Part shown: positions 1 to 5,645 of the stretch, piece by piece | Numbering within the stretch: position 1 is the first letter of the stretch | How the letters are laid out: each line of letters starts with the position of its first letter | IMG/VR virus record: IMGVR_UViG_3300010211_000013 | Span: 1 to 20,579 of that record | Reading direction: 5' to 3' (one strand) | Source of the DNA: a virus | DNA length: 20,579 nucleotides | Translations under genes and position numbers: made by a program | The notes under the pieces: model-generated | Told to the model about the DNA's origin: nothing | Seen by the model: only the letters and a program-made list of their open reading frames with translations | The model's database searches: none

Positions 1-120
1 GCGACAGCGACAGCGCCAGCGATAGCGATAGCGCCAGCGATAGCGACAGCGCCAGCGCCAGCGATAGCGCCAGCGATAGCGACAGCGCCAGCGCCAGCGA
101 AAGCGCCAGCGCCAGCGACA
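1..120. repeat. Hexanucleotide tandem array, 20 units of GCGNNA
   Basis: Twenty consecutive six-base units, drawn from GCGACA, GCGCCA, GCGATA and one GCGAAA, fill the first 120 bases and probably continue off the edge. Read leftward in the frame of the membrane gene, each unit codes one X-Ala dipeptide: GCGACA gives Val-Ala, GCGCCA Gly-Ala, GCGATA Ile-Ala and GCGAAA Phe-Ala. Every variation is at the codon positions of X and all substitutions stay hydrophobic or small, which indicates selection on the leftward protein. Confidence 0.9.
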
Positions 121-650
121 ATGCCAGCCAAACCGACAATGTACCAAATAAGCGATCGGATTCCTGTAGTCGCTGTGAAGCGCCAATATGTGAAGATTTC
201 AAACGCAACGAGGGCGATCAAGGCAAATCGCCAATACCAGTCGGTTTGGGGCAAGAAAATCCAATCGCCGATCTTCCCTTCGCCGCTCTGGACGATCCAG
301 AAGCCGACCATTCCGAACAGGGGGTAGAGAAAGGCCAATAGCAGGCAACGATTGTAGGCCCGCGCAGTCCAGGGATTGAAGCCGAACCATCGGGAAAACA
401 AAGATGTGCCCTGACCCGGAGAGGGAGGATAGGCGTTGTCGCCAATCCACCGTGTGACCAGGGCAAGCATTGCGTTCAACGCACTGAGATAAGCTTCCCC
501 GAGCTGAAAGTCTTTCAACCAGCGGCGACGTTTTGTTATGGATATGATGTCGCTGTAGCTGTGGATGTAGGTAAAGGAAAGGCCGGCTAGTGAGGCGATC
601 AGCAGAGCCCAGATACCGAACAGCGCGACAAGATCGTCCAGAAAATCCAA
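1..650 (-). CDS. Membrane protein with X-Ala repeat segment, partial at window edge
   Basis: Function unknown. The frame is open from a TTG at 650 through the left edge (at least 216 codons). I chose TTG 650 because AGGAGG lies at 655-660, four bases upstream, and an in-frame TAG occurs at 693-695. The start reads MDFLDDLVALFGIWALLIAS, a membrane segment. A basic stretch (KRRRWLKDFQLGEAYLSALN) follows, then hydrophobic segments near residues 105-125 and 140-160. From about residue 172 the chain enters WYIVGLAGIVAGAGAFAGAG and continues to the edge as strictly alternating X-Ala (X = G, V, I, F), coded by the hexamer array at 1-120. I recall uncharacterised bacterial membrane proteins with such Ala-alternating tracts, but no function. 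It is divergent from the nuclease gene at 819. Other frames here give arginine/proline-rich shadow proteins; this frame alone gives coherent membrane topology. Confidence 0.7.
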   Translation of the reverse strand, partial: MDFLDDLVALFGIWALLIASLAGLSFTYIHSYSDIISITKRRRWLKDFQLGEAYLSALNAMLALVTRWIGDNAYPPSPGQGTSLFSRWFGFNPWTARAYNRCLLLAFLYPLFGMVGFWIVQSGEGKIGDWIFLPQTDWYWRFALIALVAFEIFTYWRFTATTGIRSLIWYIVGLAGIVAGAGAFAGAGAVAIAGAIAGAGAVAIAGAIAIAGAVAV

Positions 651-818
651 ACTCCCTCCTCGGATATAAGCTTGCGCAGGATGTGCTGAAGCCTATTATT
701 CCTGTCGTTGCCGTCTATACACAACCTTGGCAGTCGGCAGCTGCCTGCTCCCTGGTTCGACCTTCCGCGCTCTCGCTAGAATGCCCGCTCAGAGATTCGA
801 ATCGTAAGGAGAGTTGGA

Positions 819-1718
819 TTGAAGTGGCTGAGAAGATCGCTGGCCGCCTGTTTGATCGCGGCCAGCGCCGCAACCCTGGCATCATTCGATGCCTGCCTGA
901 GCGAGTTTCCCAAGAAGACCCCGCCGCAGGTCCCAACGCACATCGGACAACCCCGTGAGCTTTGTTTCGACGGGTTCGCCGTGTTGCATTCTGGGCGGTC
1001 TAAGACCCCCATCTTCGTCGTCGAGCGCATGAACCGCGCGCGCCTGGTCGATGCCCAAGACGAGGAGCGGTCCGACAGGTTCTACGAAGAGGCGAGACTG
1101 CCGAGCGCCCACCGCGCCCGCCTGGAGGACTACCGAGGATCGGGCTACGACCGTGGCCACATGGCGCCCGCAGCGGACATGCCGACGCCTGAAGCCATGA
1201 CGCAGTCCTTCTCGTTGGCCAACATGACGCCGCAAGTTCCCGATGTGAATCGCGGCATTTGGTCTCGGAACGTCGAGAAGGCGACCAGGAAGTACGTGAT
1301 GCGCTCCCAGGGCGACGTCTTCGTCTTCACCGGCGCGGTGTTCTCCGCGAACCACAGGGCGATCGGTCCCGGCCGAGTCTGGGTGCCGGATTACCTATAC
1401 AAGCTGGTCTATGACGAAGCCGATAACCGGGCCTGGGCCCATTGGGTCGAGAACCGCGAGGATGCCCGGATGGGTAAGCCGATCAGCTATCAGGAGTTGG
1501 TGAAGCGCACGGGGATCGAGTTTCTTCCGGGGATCTCGCCGCGCGCCTTGGGCGATGCCGTTGGGCGGAATCGGGATCCGCGCTCAGCCTGCGGCAGCAA
1601 GCGAACCTGCGGTGAGATGACGAGCTGTGCGGAGGCTCGGCACTATCTGACGGATTGTGGACTGAGCAGGCTGGATCGGGACGGGGATGGGGTGCCGTGT
1701 GAGGCGGTGTGTCGGTGA
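819..1718 (+). CDS. Secreted DNA/RNA non-specific endonuclease with C-terminal excalibur motif
   Basis: Predicted exported nuclease of the NUC1 (NucA / Serratia nuclease) family, cleaving DNA and RNA with a divalent metal. The TTG at 819 is preceded by AAGGAG at 806-811. Residues 1-25 (MKWLRRSLAACLIAASAAT) form a signal peptide. The family motif DRGHMAPAAD is at 111-120, with H114 the expected general base, and SLANMTPQ at 132-139 supplies the conserved metal-binding Asn. A Cys-rich C-terminus (about 258-299) holds DRDGDGVPCE at 286-295, the calcium-binding excalibur signature. Cysteines at 259, 264, 270, 280, 294 and 298 suit an oxidised extracytoplasmic protein. At 299 residues the length is normal for NUC1 plus this extra domain. 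It is convergent with the leftward island that follows. Confidence 0.92.
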   Translation: MKWLRRSLAACLIAASAATLASFDACLSEFPKKTPPQVPTHIGQPRELCFDGFAVLHSGRSKTPIFVVERMNRARLVDAQDEERSDRFYEEARLPSAHRARLEDYRGSGYDRGHMAPAADMPTPEAMTQSFSLANMTPQVPDVNRGIWSRNVEKATRKYVMRSQGDVFVFTGAVFSANHRAIGPGRVWVPDYLYKLVYDEADNRAWAHWVENREDARMGKPISYQELVKRTGIEFLPGISPRALGDAVGRNRDPRSACGSKRTCGEMTSCAEARHYLTDCGLSRLDRDGDGVPCEAVCR

Positions 1719-1772
1719 GGGGGGGTGCATGTAAAGGGGATGGAAAGAGCGCCATGACTCGCGAGGCGGCAT

Positions 1773-1801
1773 CGTGGAAAATATGTCCGTCCCCTTTTCT
1801 C
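1773..1801 (-). repeat. Dispersed GC-rich repeat, short copy C
   Basis: Bases 1773-1801 match the distal part of the longer copies at 3254-3331 and 4172-4251 (CGTGGAAAATATGTCCG followed by TCCCCTTTTCTC). Only about 29 bases are present and the attC-like half is missing. The TGA of the leftward gene ending at 1800 lies inside this element, so the repeat supplies its stop codon. Confidence 0.75.
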
Positions 1802-2216
1802 ATTTCTTCTCGCCACTACTCGAAGGGCAAGGCGAACCCTCAGGACATCTGCTAGTCGAAGGGCAAGGCGGGCCCTCAGGACAACCGCCAACTGTTAGAC
1901 CGATCAACTCGCTGCCTCTCAATATATCCGTTGTAAATTCAAGATCTCTTTCTTCTAATGTGCATTGTGTATTGCAATGCTCTGTATTATTTGGGTCCAG
2001 ATCACATTTGCTCAGCGTTATTTCACAATCGGTAGGGGGGGAATGCTTTTTTTTGTATGTGTGGTCAATTGTCACTGATAAATCATCAAGCGATATTTCT
2101 TTATTATCAATAATCAAGGGTGAATCATAAAAAAATGGAGTGGGTGGGTCAGCCTGAGCTATGCAATTATGTAAGCTGGCGATCACTAGGTAATAGCTTA
2201 TGTTTCGCATTTTCAT
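1800..2216 (-). CDS. Small exported Cys-rich protein with duplicated C-terminal tail
   Basis: Unrecognised 138-residue protein. The N-terminus (MKMRNISYYLVIASLHNCIA) looks like a signal peptide ending near residue 22. The body is polar with several cysteines (for example CEITLSKCDLDPN), suggesting disulfides outside the cytoplasm. The last 30 residues contain a 12-residue unit twice (CPEGPPCPSTSR, CPEGSPCPSSSG), from a 36-base tandem repeat, ending GEKK with the stop inside a dispersed repeat. The start codon lies two bases past the stop of the upstream 324-residue gene, with GGAAGG just before it, so the two are probably co-transcribed. The body is AT-rich compared with the flanking nuclease gene. 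The ORF is probably real, but the tail may be a late addition by repeats. Confidence 0.6.
   Translation of the reverse strand: MKMRNISYYLVIASLHNCIAQADPPTPFFYDSPLIIDNKEISLDDLSVTIDHTYKKKHSPPTDCEITLSKCDLDPNNTEHCNTQCTLEERDLEFTTDILRGSELIGLTVGGCPEGPPCPSTSRCPEGSPCPSSSGEKK
1817..1888. repeat. 36-bp tandem repeat, two units
   Basis: Units at 1817-1852 and 1853-1888 share CGAAGGGCAAGGCG and CCCTCAGGACA with few substitutions. They lie inside the leftward gene and code its duplicated 12-residue Cys/Pro/Ser tail. The words CCCTTCGA and TCAGGAC resemble a dispersed repeat family I recall from many bacterial genomes, so the tail may come from a mobile repeat. Confidence 0.8.
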
Positions 2217-2218
2217 AG

Positions 2219-3193
2219 TTACCTTCCGGTCCTTACTTTATTAGCGCAAGCGCTGCTGATTGTTTCAATATGCGCTGCCCTACCGGGGAGTTGCTGCAAC
2301 TTTTGCGCTAAAGATTCAAATTCATCTAAAAACTCAGGAGTTTTGTAGCTATCGCGAAATTGCGAAATATATTCTTTTATCTCAGGATAAAAGTATGCCT
2401 CTAAGATATAAGTCCCAAATATCTCATTAACGGTTTCAATAGAAAGAAATCCTCGCTTCCAAAAATAAGCGATCTCCTCAAAAAAATTTAAGTACTTATT
2501 AATCCTTGAAGAGTCAAACTTTCCTCCATAACTCAGATACAGTTTTGCACATTGATCGATTGCTGCGCTAATTTCTGTGTAGTCTCTGTCAGAAAAGAAC
2601 TGCCCGCTCTTTTGTATTGCAAACTCAAGTTCCTTGAAGCCGGCTTGCTTTATAATAAGTGACTTTTGAGATTCGAGTATCGCTGTTTGAGATTTGATTG
2701 CGTCTGTCTGAGCTTCAACGGCTTTCGTTTGCTTGACTAGAAATGCCGCGTTGACTATCAACAGGAATTCGCCGAGCAGAATAAAGAGAATGGTCAGTAA
2801 AGCCATTCTGGCTTGATAAGCTATAAAATATGCCGAGCCTTCACCTATCCTAATACCTATTCTTGAAAGTTGCCTGTCTTTTATGTCTACACCAATGTCT
2901 CTTATTAGTTCTCCCAACTGTTTTAAGTCGACACCAAACAGCTTTCTTACAGCAACACCCTGAAAGATCCACACCACAACTGCTATGAATGAAGTGGCAA
3001 TCATGACATAAAGAATTATTTTTGCGAGCGCAAGCGGTATATCGACTGACTCCGTTAAAAGCGTCACGATAGATGCTGTGAGAATGCTGCCGATGGTTAG
3101 CCCAAAAGAGAATGTTAATATACGACGAGTTTCACTGTTCACCTTATCAGTTCGCAATATTTCGTTTTCAATTTCTGATGTTTTTTTAGTCAT
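2219..3193 (-). CDS. Three-helix membrane protein with coiled coil and cytoplasmic C-terminal domain
   Basis: No family recognised with confidence. Of 324 residues, about 27-47, 54-79 and 130-153 are hydrophobic helices. Residues 154-185 form a heptad-like stretch (KAVEAQTDAIKSQTAILES), probably a short coiled coil. Residues 186-324 are a soluble aromatic-rich helical domain with FFEEIAYFWKRGFLSIETVN, which recalls the DUF4760 type of bacterial membrane-linked protein; that resemblance is from memory. No strong ribosome binding site precedes ATG 3193. It is the first gene of a pair with the exported protein ending at 1800. GC content is visibly lower than in the nuclease or phage genes, suggesting transfer. 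Confidence 0.75.
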   Translation of the reverse strand: MTKKTSEIENEILRTDKVNSETRRILTFSFGLTIGSILTASIVTLLTESVDIPLALAKIILYVMIATSFIAVVVWIFQGVAVRKLFGVDLKQLGELIRDIGVDIKDRQLSRIGIRIGEGSAYFIAYQARMALLTILFILLGEFLLIVNAAFLVKQTKAVEAQTDAIKSQTAILESQKSLIIKQAGFKELEFAIQKSGQFFSDRDYTEISAAIDQCAKLYLSYGGKFDSSRINKYLNFFEEIAYFWKRGFLSIETVNEIFGTYILEAYFYPEIKEYISQFRDSYKTPEFLDEFESLAQKLQQLPGRAAHIETISSACANKVRTGR

Positions 3194-3253
3194 TGTTATT
3201 CTGATTTATTGTTACGTTGCGTGTGATTGTGTGCCTCGCCGGAGCGGCCCTAA

Positions 3254-3331
3254 GCGGCTTGAACGCCTTGTTAAAACGGGCGGTCTATGTTGGAGCGGAT
3301 CGCGTGGAAAAGATGTCCGTCCCCTTTTCTC
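3254..3331 (-). repeat. Dispersed GC-rich repeat, copy A, with attC-like half site
   Basis: A 78-base element about 80% identical by eye to copy B at 4172-4251. On the plus strand it begins GCGGCTTGAACGCCTTGTTA, has TGGAGCGGATCGCGTGGAAA in the middle and ends GTCCCCTTTTCTC. Read leftward, the end is TTTTAACAAGGCGTTCAAGC, which resembles the R''-L'' half of integron attC sites. I could not find a matching R' half before the next start at 3193, so this may be a half site. Confidence 0.7.
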
Positions 3332-3365
3332 GGAGGAGAATAGGTGGGGCGGGATCGGAATGAGT

Positions 3366-3400
3366 AGTTGCTCGTGAAAAATGTTTGCTCCCTATTCTCT
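3366..3400 (-). repeat. Diverged copy D of the dispersed repeat
   Basis: CTCGTGAAAAATGTTTGCTC followed by CCTATTCTC has the same order of words as the distal half of copies A to C (CGTGGAAAATATGTCCGCTC then CCTTTTTTCTC) but with many substitutions. The TAG stop of the gene ending at 3392 lies within it, 60 bases from copy A, so this unit ends in two elements. Confidence 0.5.
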
Positions 3401-3772
3401 TTCTTTCTTTTTCGTTTTGGTACTTTTACCAAGCAAATAACCTGCAATGGTACCTAGTAGACCCATTACAGGAGATATTTGCTGATCACTGTATCCGGCT
3501 ACGACTAAGAAAACAGCCATCACGATTATTAATGATATGCCAAATATTCTTAACAGTTCATCAGGGTCCCTGCCTTTCTGTATCAGATAAGCTATAATGG
3601 CAACGACGGCTATGCCAAATGCTAAGACGGTAGCGCTCATTGTCATGGCATTTGTTGTTGACCACCATGAGTTACTATCTGTAATAACACTCTCTTTATA
3701 ATCCTGTTTGGCATCGTTCAGCTCCTTTGTCAAATTGTTTATATGCTCATCAATTTCCGTTTGTTTGCTCAT
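3392..3772 (-). CDS. Small membrane protein
   Basis: Unrecognised 126-residue protein. Residues 1-30 are charged and helical (MSKQTEIDEHINNLTKELND), followed by membrane segments near 43-64, 75-93 and probably 98-115. The third reads PVMGLLGTIAGYLLGK, a glycine-rich pattern common in small phage and accessory membrane proteins. The C-terminus is a basic tail (KSTKTKKKERE). The start overlaps the stop of the upstream 99-residue gene by four bases (ATGA), and AGAAGG lies seven bases before the ATG, so translation is likely coupled. The stop lies in a diverged dispersed repeat. The gene is AT-rich. Confidence 0.72.
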   Translation of the reverse strand: MSKQTEIDEHINNLTKELNDAKQDYKESVITDSNSWWSTTNAMTMSATVLAFGIAVVAIIAYLIQKGRDPDELLRIFGISLIIVMAVFLVVAGYSDQQISPVMGLLGTIAGYLLGKSTKTKKKERE

Positions 3773-4068
3773 TGCTGCGCCTTCTTTAATGCCGCTATTT
3801 TTTGCTCTAAAGATTGAATTTTCTTTGCTTGCAGTTCAATTAAAAGCCGCTGTTTTTCTAGAGTTTTTTCCATTTCTTTTATTTTTTGATGCTGGGGTTT
3901 TATGTTATTTCTTGAATAAGAATATCGGGGCTTTGACTCCATTGGAGGCCTCGATCTATTTAATGTTTTTAAATCTCTATTTGGTGGATTTTCTACGTTC
4001 TGTGCGTCGGCTACATTTGGTGAAATAGCCAAAAAATATGTCGTGGCGATAATAATAAAATTGATCAT
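3769..4068 (-). CDS. Exported coiled-coil protein
   Basis: Unrecognised 99-residue protein. Residues 1-22 (MINFIIIATTYFLAISPNVA) form a signal peptide with probable cleavage after ADA. A basic, Pro/Arg-rich linker covers about 25-58. Residues 60-99 form a strong coiled coil (KIKEMEKTLEKQRLLIELQA then KKIQSLEQKIAALKKAQQ). AAGGA sits eight bases before ATG 4068. It is the first gene of a two-gene unit with the membrane protein at 3392-3772, which begins with its own charged helix; a helix-mediated partnership across or at the membrane is conceivable but unproven. Confidence 0.72.
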   Translation of the reverse strand: MINFIIIATTYFLAISPNVADAQNVENPPNRDLKTLNRSRPPMESKPRYSYSRNNIKPQHQKIKEMEKTLEKQRLLIELQAKKIQSLEQKIAALKKAQQ

Positions 4069-4091
4069 CTGTACGTTCCTTTTCCGTTGAG

Positions 4092-4194
4092 CGTTAACGA
4101 TAGGATGAGCGCACTTGATAGACTAAAAAATCCTCTCCGTTTTTTGGGCTATCTGGTCCTGCGTCAATGGCGCGGCTTGAACGATTTGTTAAAC
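4092..4194 (-). other. Candidate divergent attC recombination site
   Basis: Read leftward, GTTTAAC at 4194-4188 fits the R'' consensus RYYYAAC and is followed by AAATCGTTCAAGCCGCGCC, typical of the left half of integron attC sites. About 100 bases on, GTTAACG (4098-4092) stands where R' (GTTRRRY) is expected, matching its first five positions. The length of 103 bases is within the normal attC range, and the next start codon (4068) is only 24 bases beyond, as in gene cassettes. The L' arm is poor. Confidence 0.4.
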
Positions 4195-4251
4195 GGGGTG
4201 GCCGACGTTGGAGCGGATCGCGTGGAAAATATGTCCGCTCCCTTTTTTCTC
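4172..4251 (-). repeat. Dispersed GC-rich repeat, copy B
   Basis: An 80-base copy of the repeat at 3254-3331. Shared blocks are GCGGCTTGAACG, TTGTTAAA, GTTGGAGCGGATCGCGTGGA and AATATGTCCG. It starts one base beyond the TAG (4253-4255) of the gene to its right and overlaps the left part of the attC-like site. Its GC content contrasts with the AT-rich genes on both sides. Confidence 0.75.
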
Positions 4252-4252
4252 T

Positions 4253-4900
4253 CTATCTATCCACTAATGAGGCTATCGTTTCAGTTGCCCCTATTATTGA
4301 TACGACTAGCATGATTGTAATTTGAACCGGAATATTGGATATTTCAAAAAATGAAAAAAAATCTTTCCAAAGGAATGTGCTTTCGATTCCGTTTCCTATT
4401 GAAATGGCATAAATTGCGGATGAGATAGTGAAGCCGGAAACTATTGGTCCAATAGCGGAGTAGATTGCGCCAATCACGCAGAAAAATAGGGTTGTCGCTA
4501 TGGCTGGGAATATGAGAAAAGGAATGCGGTCTAGAGTTGAAATTTCCTTGGCGAGCGATATAGAGCAAGAGAAACCATTAAACAATAACACTAGCATGAT
4601 AGAACCTACGGCCACTTTCGCGATTGGTCCGTCTTCTTTCATCAATTTGGCGAGAAATAATATACCTATTAATGGTGCTGCAAAGATTAGCGCGATCATA
4701 ATTAATCCCCCGAGAAATTCAAAAATTGGCGGAGGGTTACTGTAGTGGGTGAAAGCATATCCAACCCCGATCATTGAGAAAATGCTAGCGGTGATCGTGG
4801 TTGTGATAATGAATTTATCACGATCGAAGAGAAGGAAGCGCGATAGTGTTCCGGCAACTAAAGGAAATCCAATGGCGAGGTATAAAATAGTATCGATCAT
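4253..4900 (-). CDS. Polytopic membrane protein
   Basis: Unrecognised protein of 215 residues from ATG 4900, or 228 from ATG 4939. I prefer 4900 because the protein then begins with a membrane helix (MIDTILYLAIGFPLVAGTLS); neither start has a clear Shine-Dalgarno sequence. About six or seven hydrophobic helices cover nearly the whole chain, with short loops such as LLFDRDKF and LMKEDGPIAK, and no soluble domain. No catalytic motif or transporter signature stands out. It stands alone between the attC-like repeat at its 3' end and a GC-rich segment at 5040-5095 upstream. AT-rich codon use suggests it was acquired. Confidence 0.7.
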   Translation of the reverse strand: MIDTILYLAIGFPLVAGTLSRFLLFDRDKFIITTTITASIFSMIGVGYAFTHYSNPPPIFEFLGGLIMIALIFAAPLIGILFLAKLMKEDGPIAKVAVGSIMLVLLFNGFSCSISLAKEISTLDRIPFLIFPAIATTLFFCVIGAIYSAIGPIVSGFTISSAIYAISIGNGIESTFLWKDFFSFFEISNIPVQITIMLVVSIIGATETIASLVDR

Positions 4901-5094
4901 GATTTTGTCGCGTTGTATTGTGTGATAAATTACTGCCATTGGCGTTTTATAGCCATAGCTTTACCCATATCTTCTGGCGCTTTTCGTGTACGGCGAGATA
5001 AGTGCTTGATTGCGTGTCTTGGAGCCATGAGTTGCCAGCTTCGTGGGACGAAAACCGGGTGCCGTAAGTGTCTGAGCGGGCACGCGGGCTCGAC

Positions 5095-5208
5095 TTAATC
5101 TAGTTTTTTATTTTTCATGCTAAGTTTTTTTTCATTAATATATGTTGCCCCGTGCCCTCCAAAAAAGGCGCCGATTGCAGAGTTCAAAAATTGTGATAGT
5201 ATTTCCAT
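5095..5208 (-). CDS. Putative 37-residue membrane peptide
   Basis: ATG 5208 opens a short frame, MEILSQFLNSAIGAFFGGHG then ATYINEKKLSMKNKKLD, ending at TAA 5095-5097. A hydrophobic, Gly/Ala-rich helix followed by a Lys-rich tail looks like a small membrane protein or the surviving N-terminus of a longer one. An in-frame TAA lies 15 bases upstream of the start. It begins 12 bases past the stop of the 51-residue gene, so the two may form a small operon. There is only a weak purine-rich stretch (AAAAGAA) before the start. Confidence 0.35.
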   Translation of the reverse strand: MEILSQFLNSAIGAFFGGHGATYINEKKLSMKNKKLD

Positions 5209-5220
5209 AGATGCATTCTT

Positions 5221-5376
5221 TTAGCTATGATTAAAGTTGAATTTGTCTGGCAGATCTGGATCAGCTTCAGCGCTATGGGCAGCAATTCCGATTCGCGCCA
5301 ATGCATCCTTCCCCATCCCTCGTACACGCTCCTCGCGAAGCATATCCGCCAAACTGTGTATCCGCCTAGCGGCCAT
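5221..5376 (-). CDS. Putative 51-residue charged protein
   Basis: ATG 5376 is preceded by AAAGGA seven bases upstream, a good ribosome binding site. The product reads MAARRIHSLADMLREERVRG, then MGKDALARIGIAAHSAEADP, and ends DLPDKFNFNHS. It looks like a helical cytoplasmic protein with an unstructured acidic end. Codon use is GC-rich, like the host and unlike the island genes to its left. The family is not recognised; it could also be the end of a longer gene, since the frame stays open about 30 bases upstream of the ATG to a TGA. Confidence 0.45.
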   Translation of the reverse strand: MAARRIHSLADMLREERVRGMGKDALARIGIAAHSAEADPDLPDKFNFNHS

Positions 5377-5465
5377 TGACAGTTCCTTTGATCCAGGTCT
5401 AGTCTCGAATCGTCACGGCAAAATCCGTGGCCGGGTTTGGCGACCCGAACATCAGTAGGCGCGTA

Positions 5466-5493
5466 AGCGCCTCATCCGTCTGGCGCTTTTTTT
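5466..5493 (+). terminator. Attenuator-like hairpin in the C4 leader
   Basis: AGCGCC (5466-5471) pairs with GGCGCT (5482-5487), followed by seven T residues, the form of a Rho-independent terminator. The left arm can instead pair with GGCGC at 5458-5462 (loop GTAA), which would break the terminator. Early termination inside the leader fits what is known of P4 immunity transcription. Confidence 0.55.
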
Positions 5494-5580
5494 GTGCCCG
5501 GACGGTCTCCTATGGCGTCCTGCGTGGGGAGACCTTCGGGTCTGCCGGTGTCCTACTGAGCCGGTTCGCCAACCCTGCGT
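5472..5580 (+). ncRNA. c4: Putative C4 antisense RNA
   Basis: This segment holds both antisense motifs (5551-5559 and 5565-5572) and an internal hairpin, GGTCTCC at 5504-5510 with GGAGACC at 5528-5534. In P1 and P4 the C4 RNA is processed from the leader transcript and pairs with target sites in the same leader to silence the downstream antirepressor or lytic genes. The boundaries here are my estimate; ends cannot be read from sequence. Confidence 0.6.
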
Positions 5581-5645
5581 GGGATCGCCGCCCTGTTTGG
5601 CGACAGGGCAGCGGTCAAAGCAACCGCATCAGTAGGAGTCATCTC

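Larger units (their letters stand above)
5427..5645 (+). promoter_or_regulatory. C4-type regulatory leader with two target pairs
   Basis: The leader has the C4 layout known from phages P1, P7 and P4. First target pair: TTTGGCGA (5436-5443, in the loop of a CGGG/CCCG hairpin) and TCAGTAGG (5452-5459). The antisense segments are TCCTACTGA (5551-5559) and TTCGCCAA (5565-5572). Second target pair: TTTGGCGA again (5596-5603, looped on a six-base stem 5590-5609) and TCAGTAGGA (5629-5637). The last covers the Shine-Dalgarno sequence of the ORF6N gene starting at 5646. The whole leader is also an open frame from GTG 5427, in frame with the gene; its conceptual product (GFGDPNISRRVSASSVWRFF) resembles the phage Ash family. 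Confidence 0.75.

Noticed and set aside
1-327. Plus-strand Asp-Ser/Ala-Ser repeat frame from the left edge
   Set aside because: It reads on past the repeat without a recognisable domain, while the minus-strand frame gives consistent membrane helices, a start with a ribosome binding site and conservative repeat variation.
199-466. Two minus-strand ORFs of 82-83 residues
   Set aside because: They overlap the membrane-protein frame and have arginine/proline-rich shadow composition with no start signal.
788-805. Possible tRNA T-arm (GAGATTCGAATC)
   Set aside because: No acceptor, anticodon or D-arm structure can be built around it; the word is a chance resemblance.
1774-2130. Plus-strand 118-residue ORF beginning in the dispersed repeat
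   Set aside because: It is antisense to the exported Cys-rich gene; frames starting in this repeat recur because of the repeat itself.
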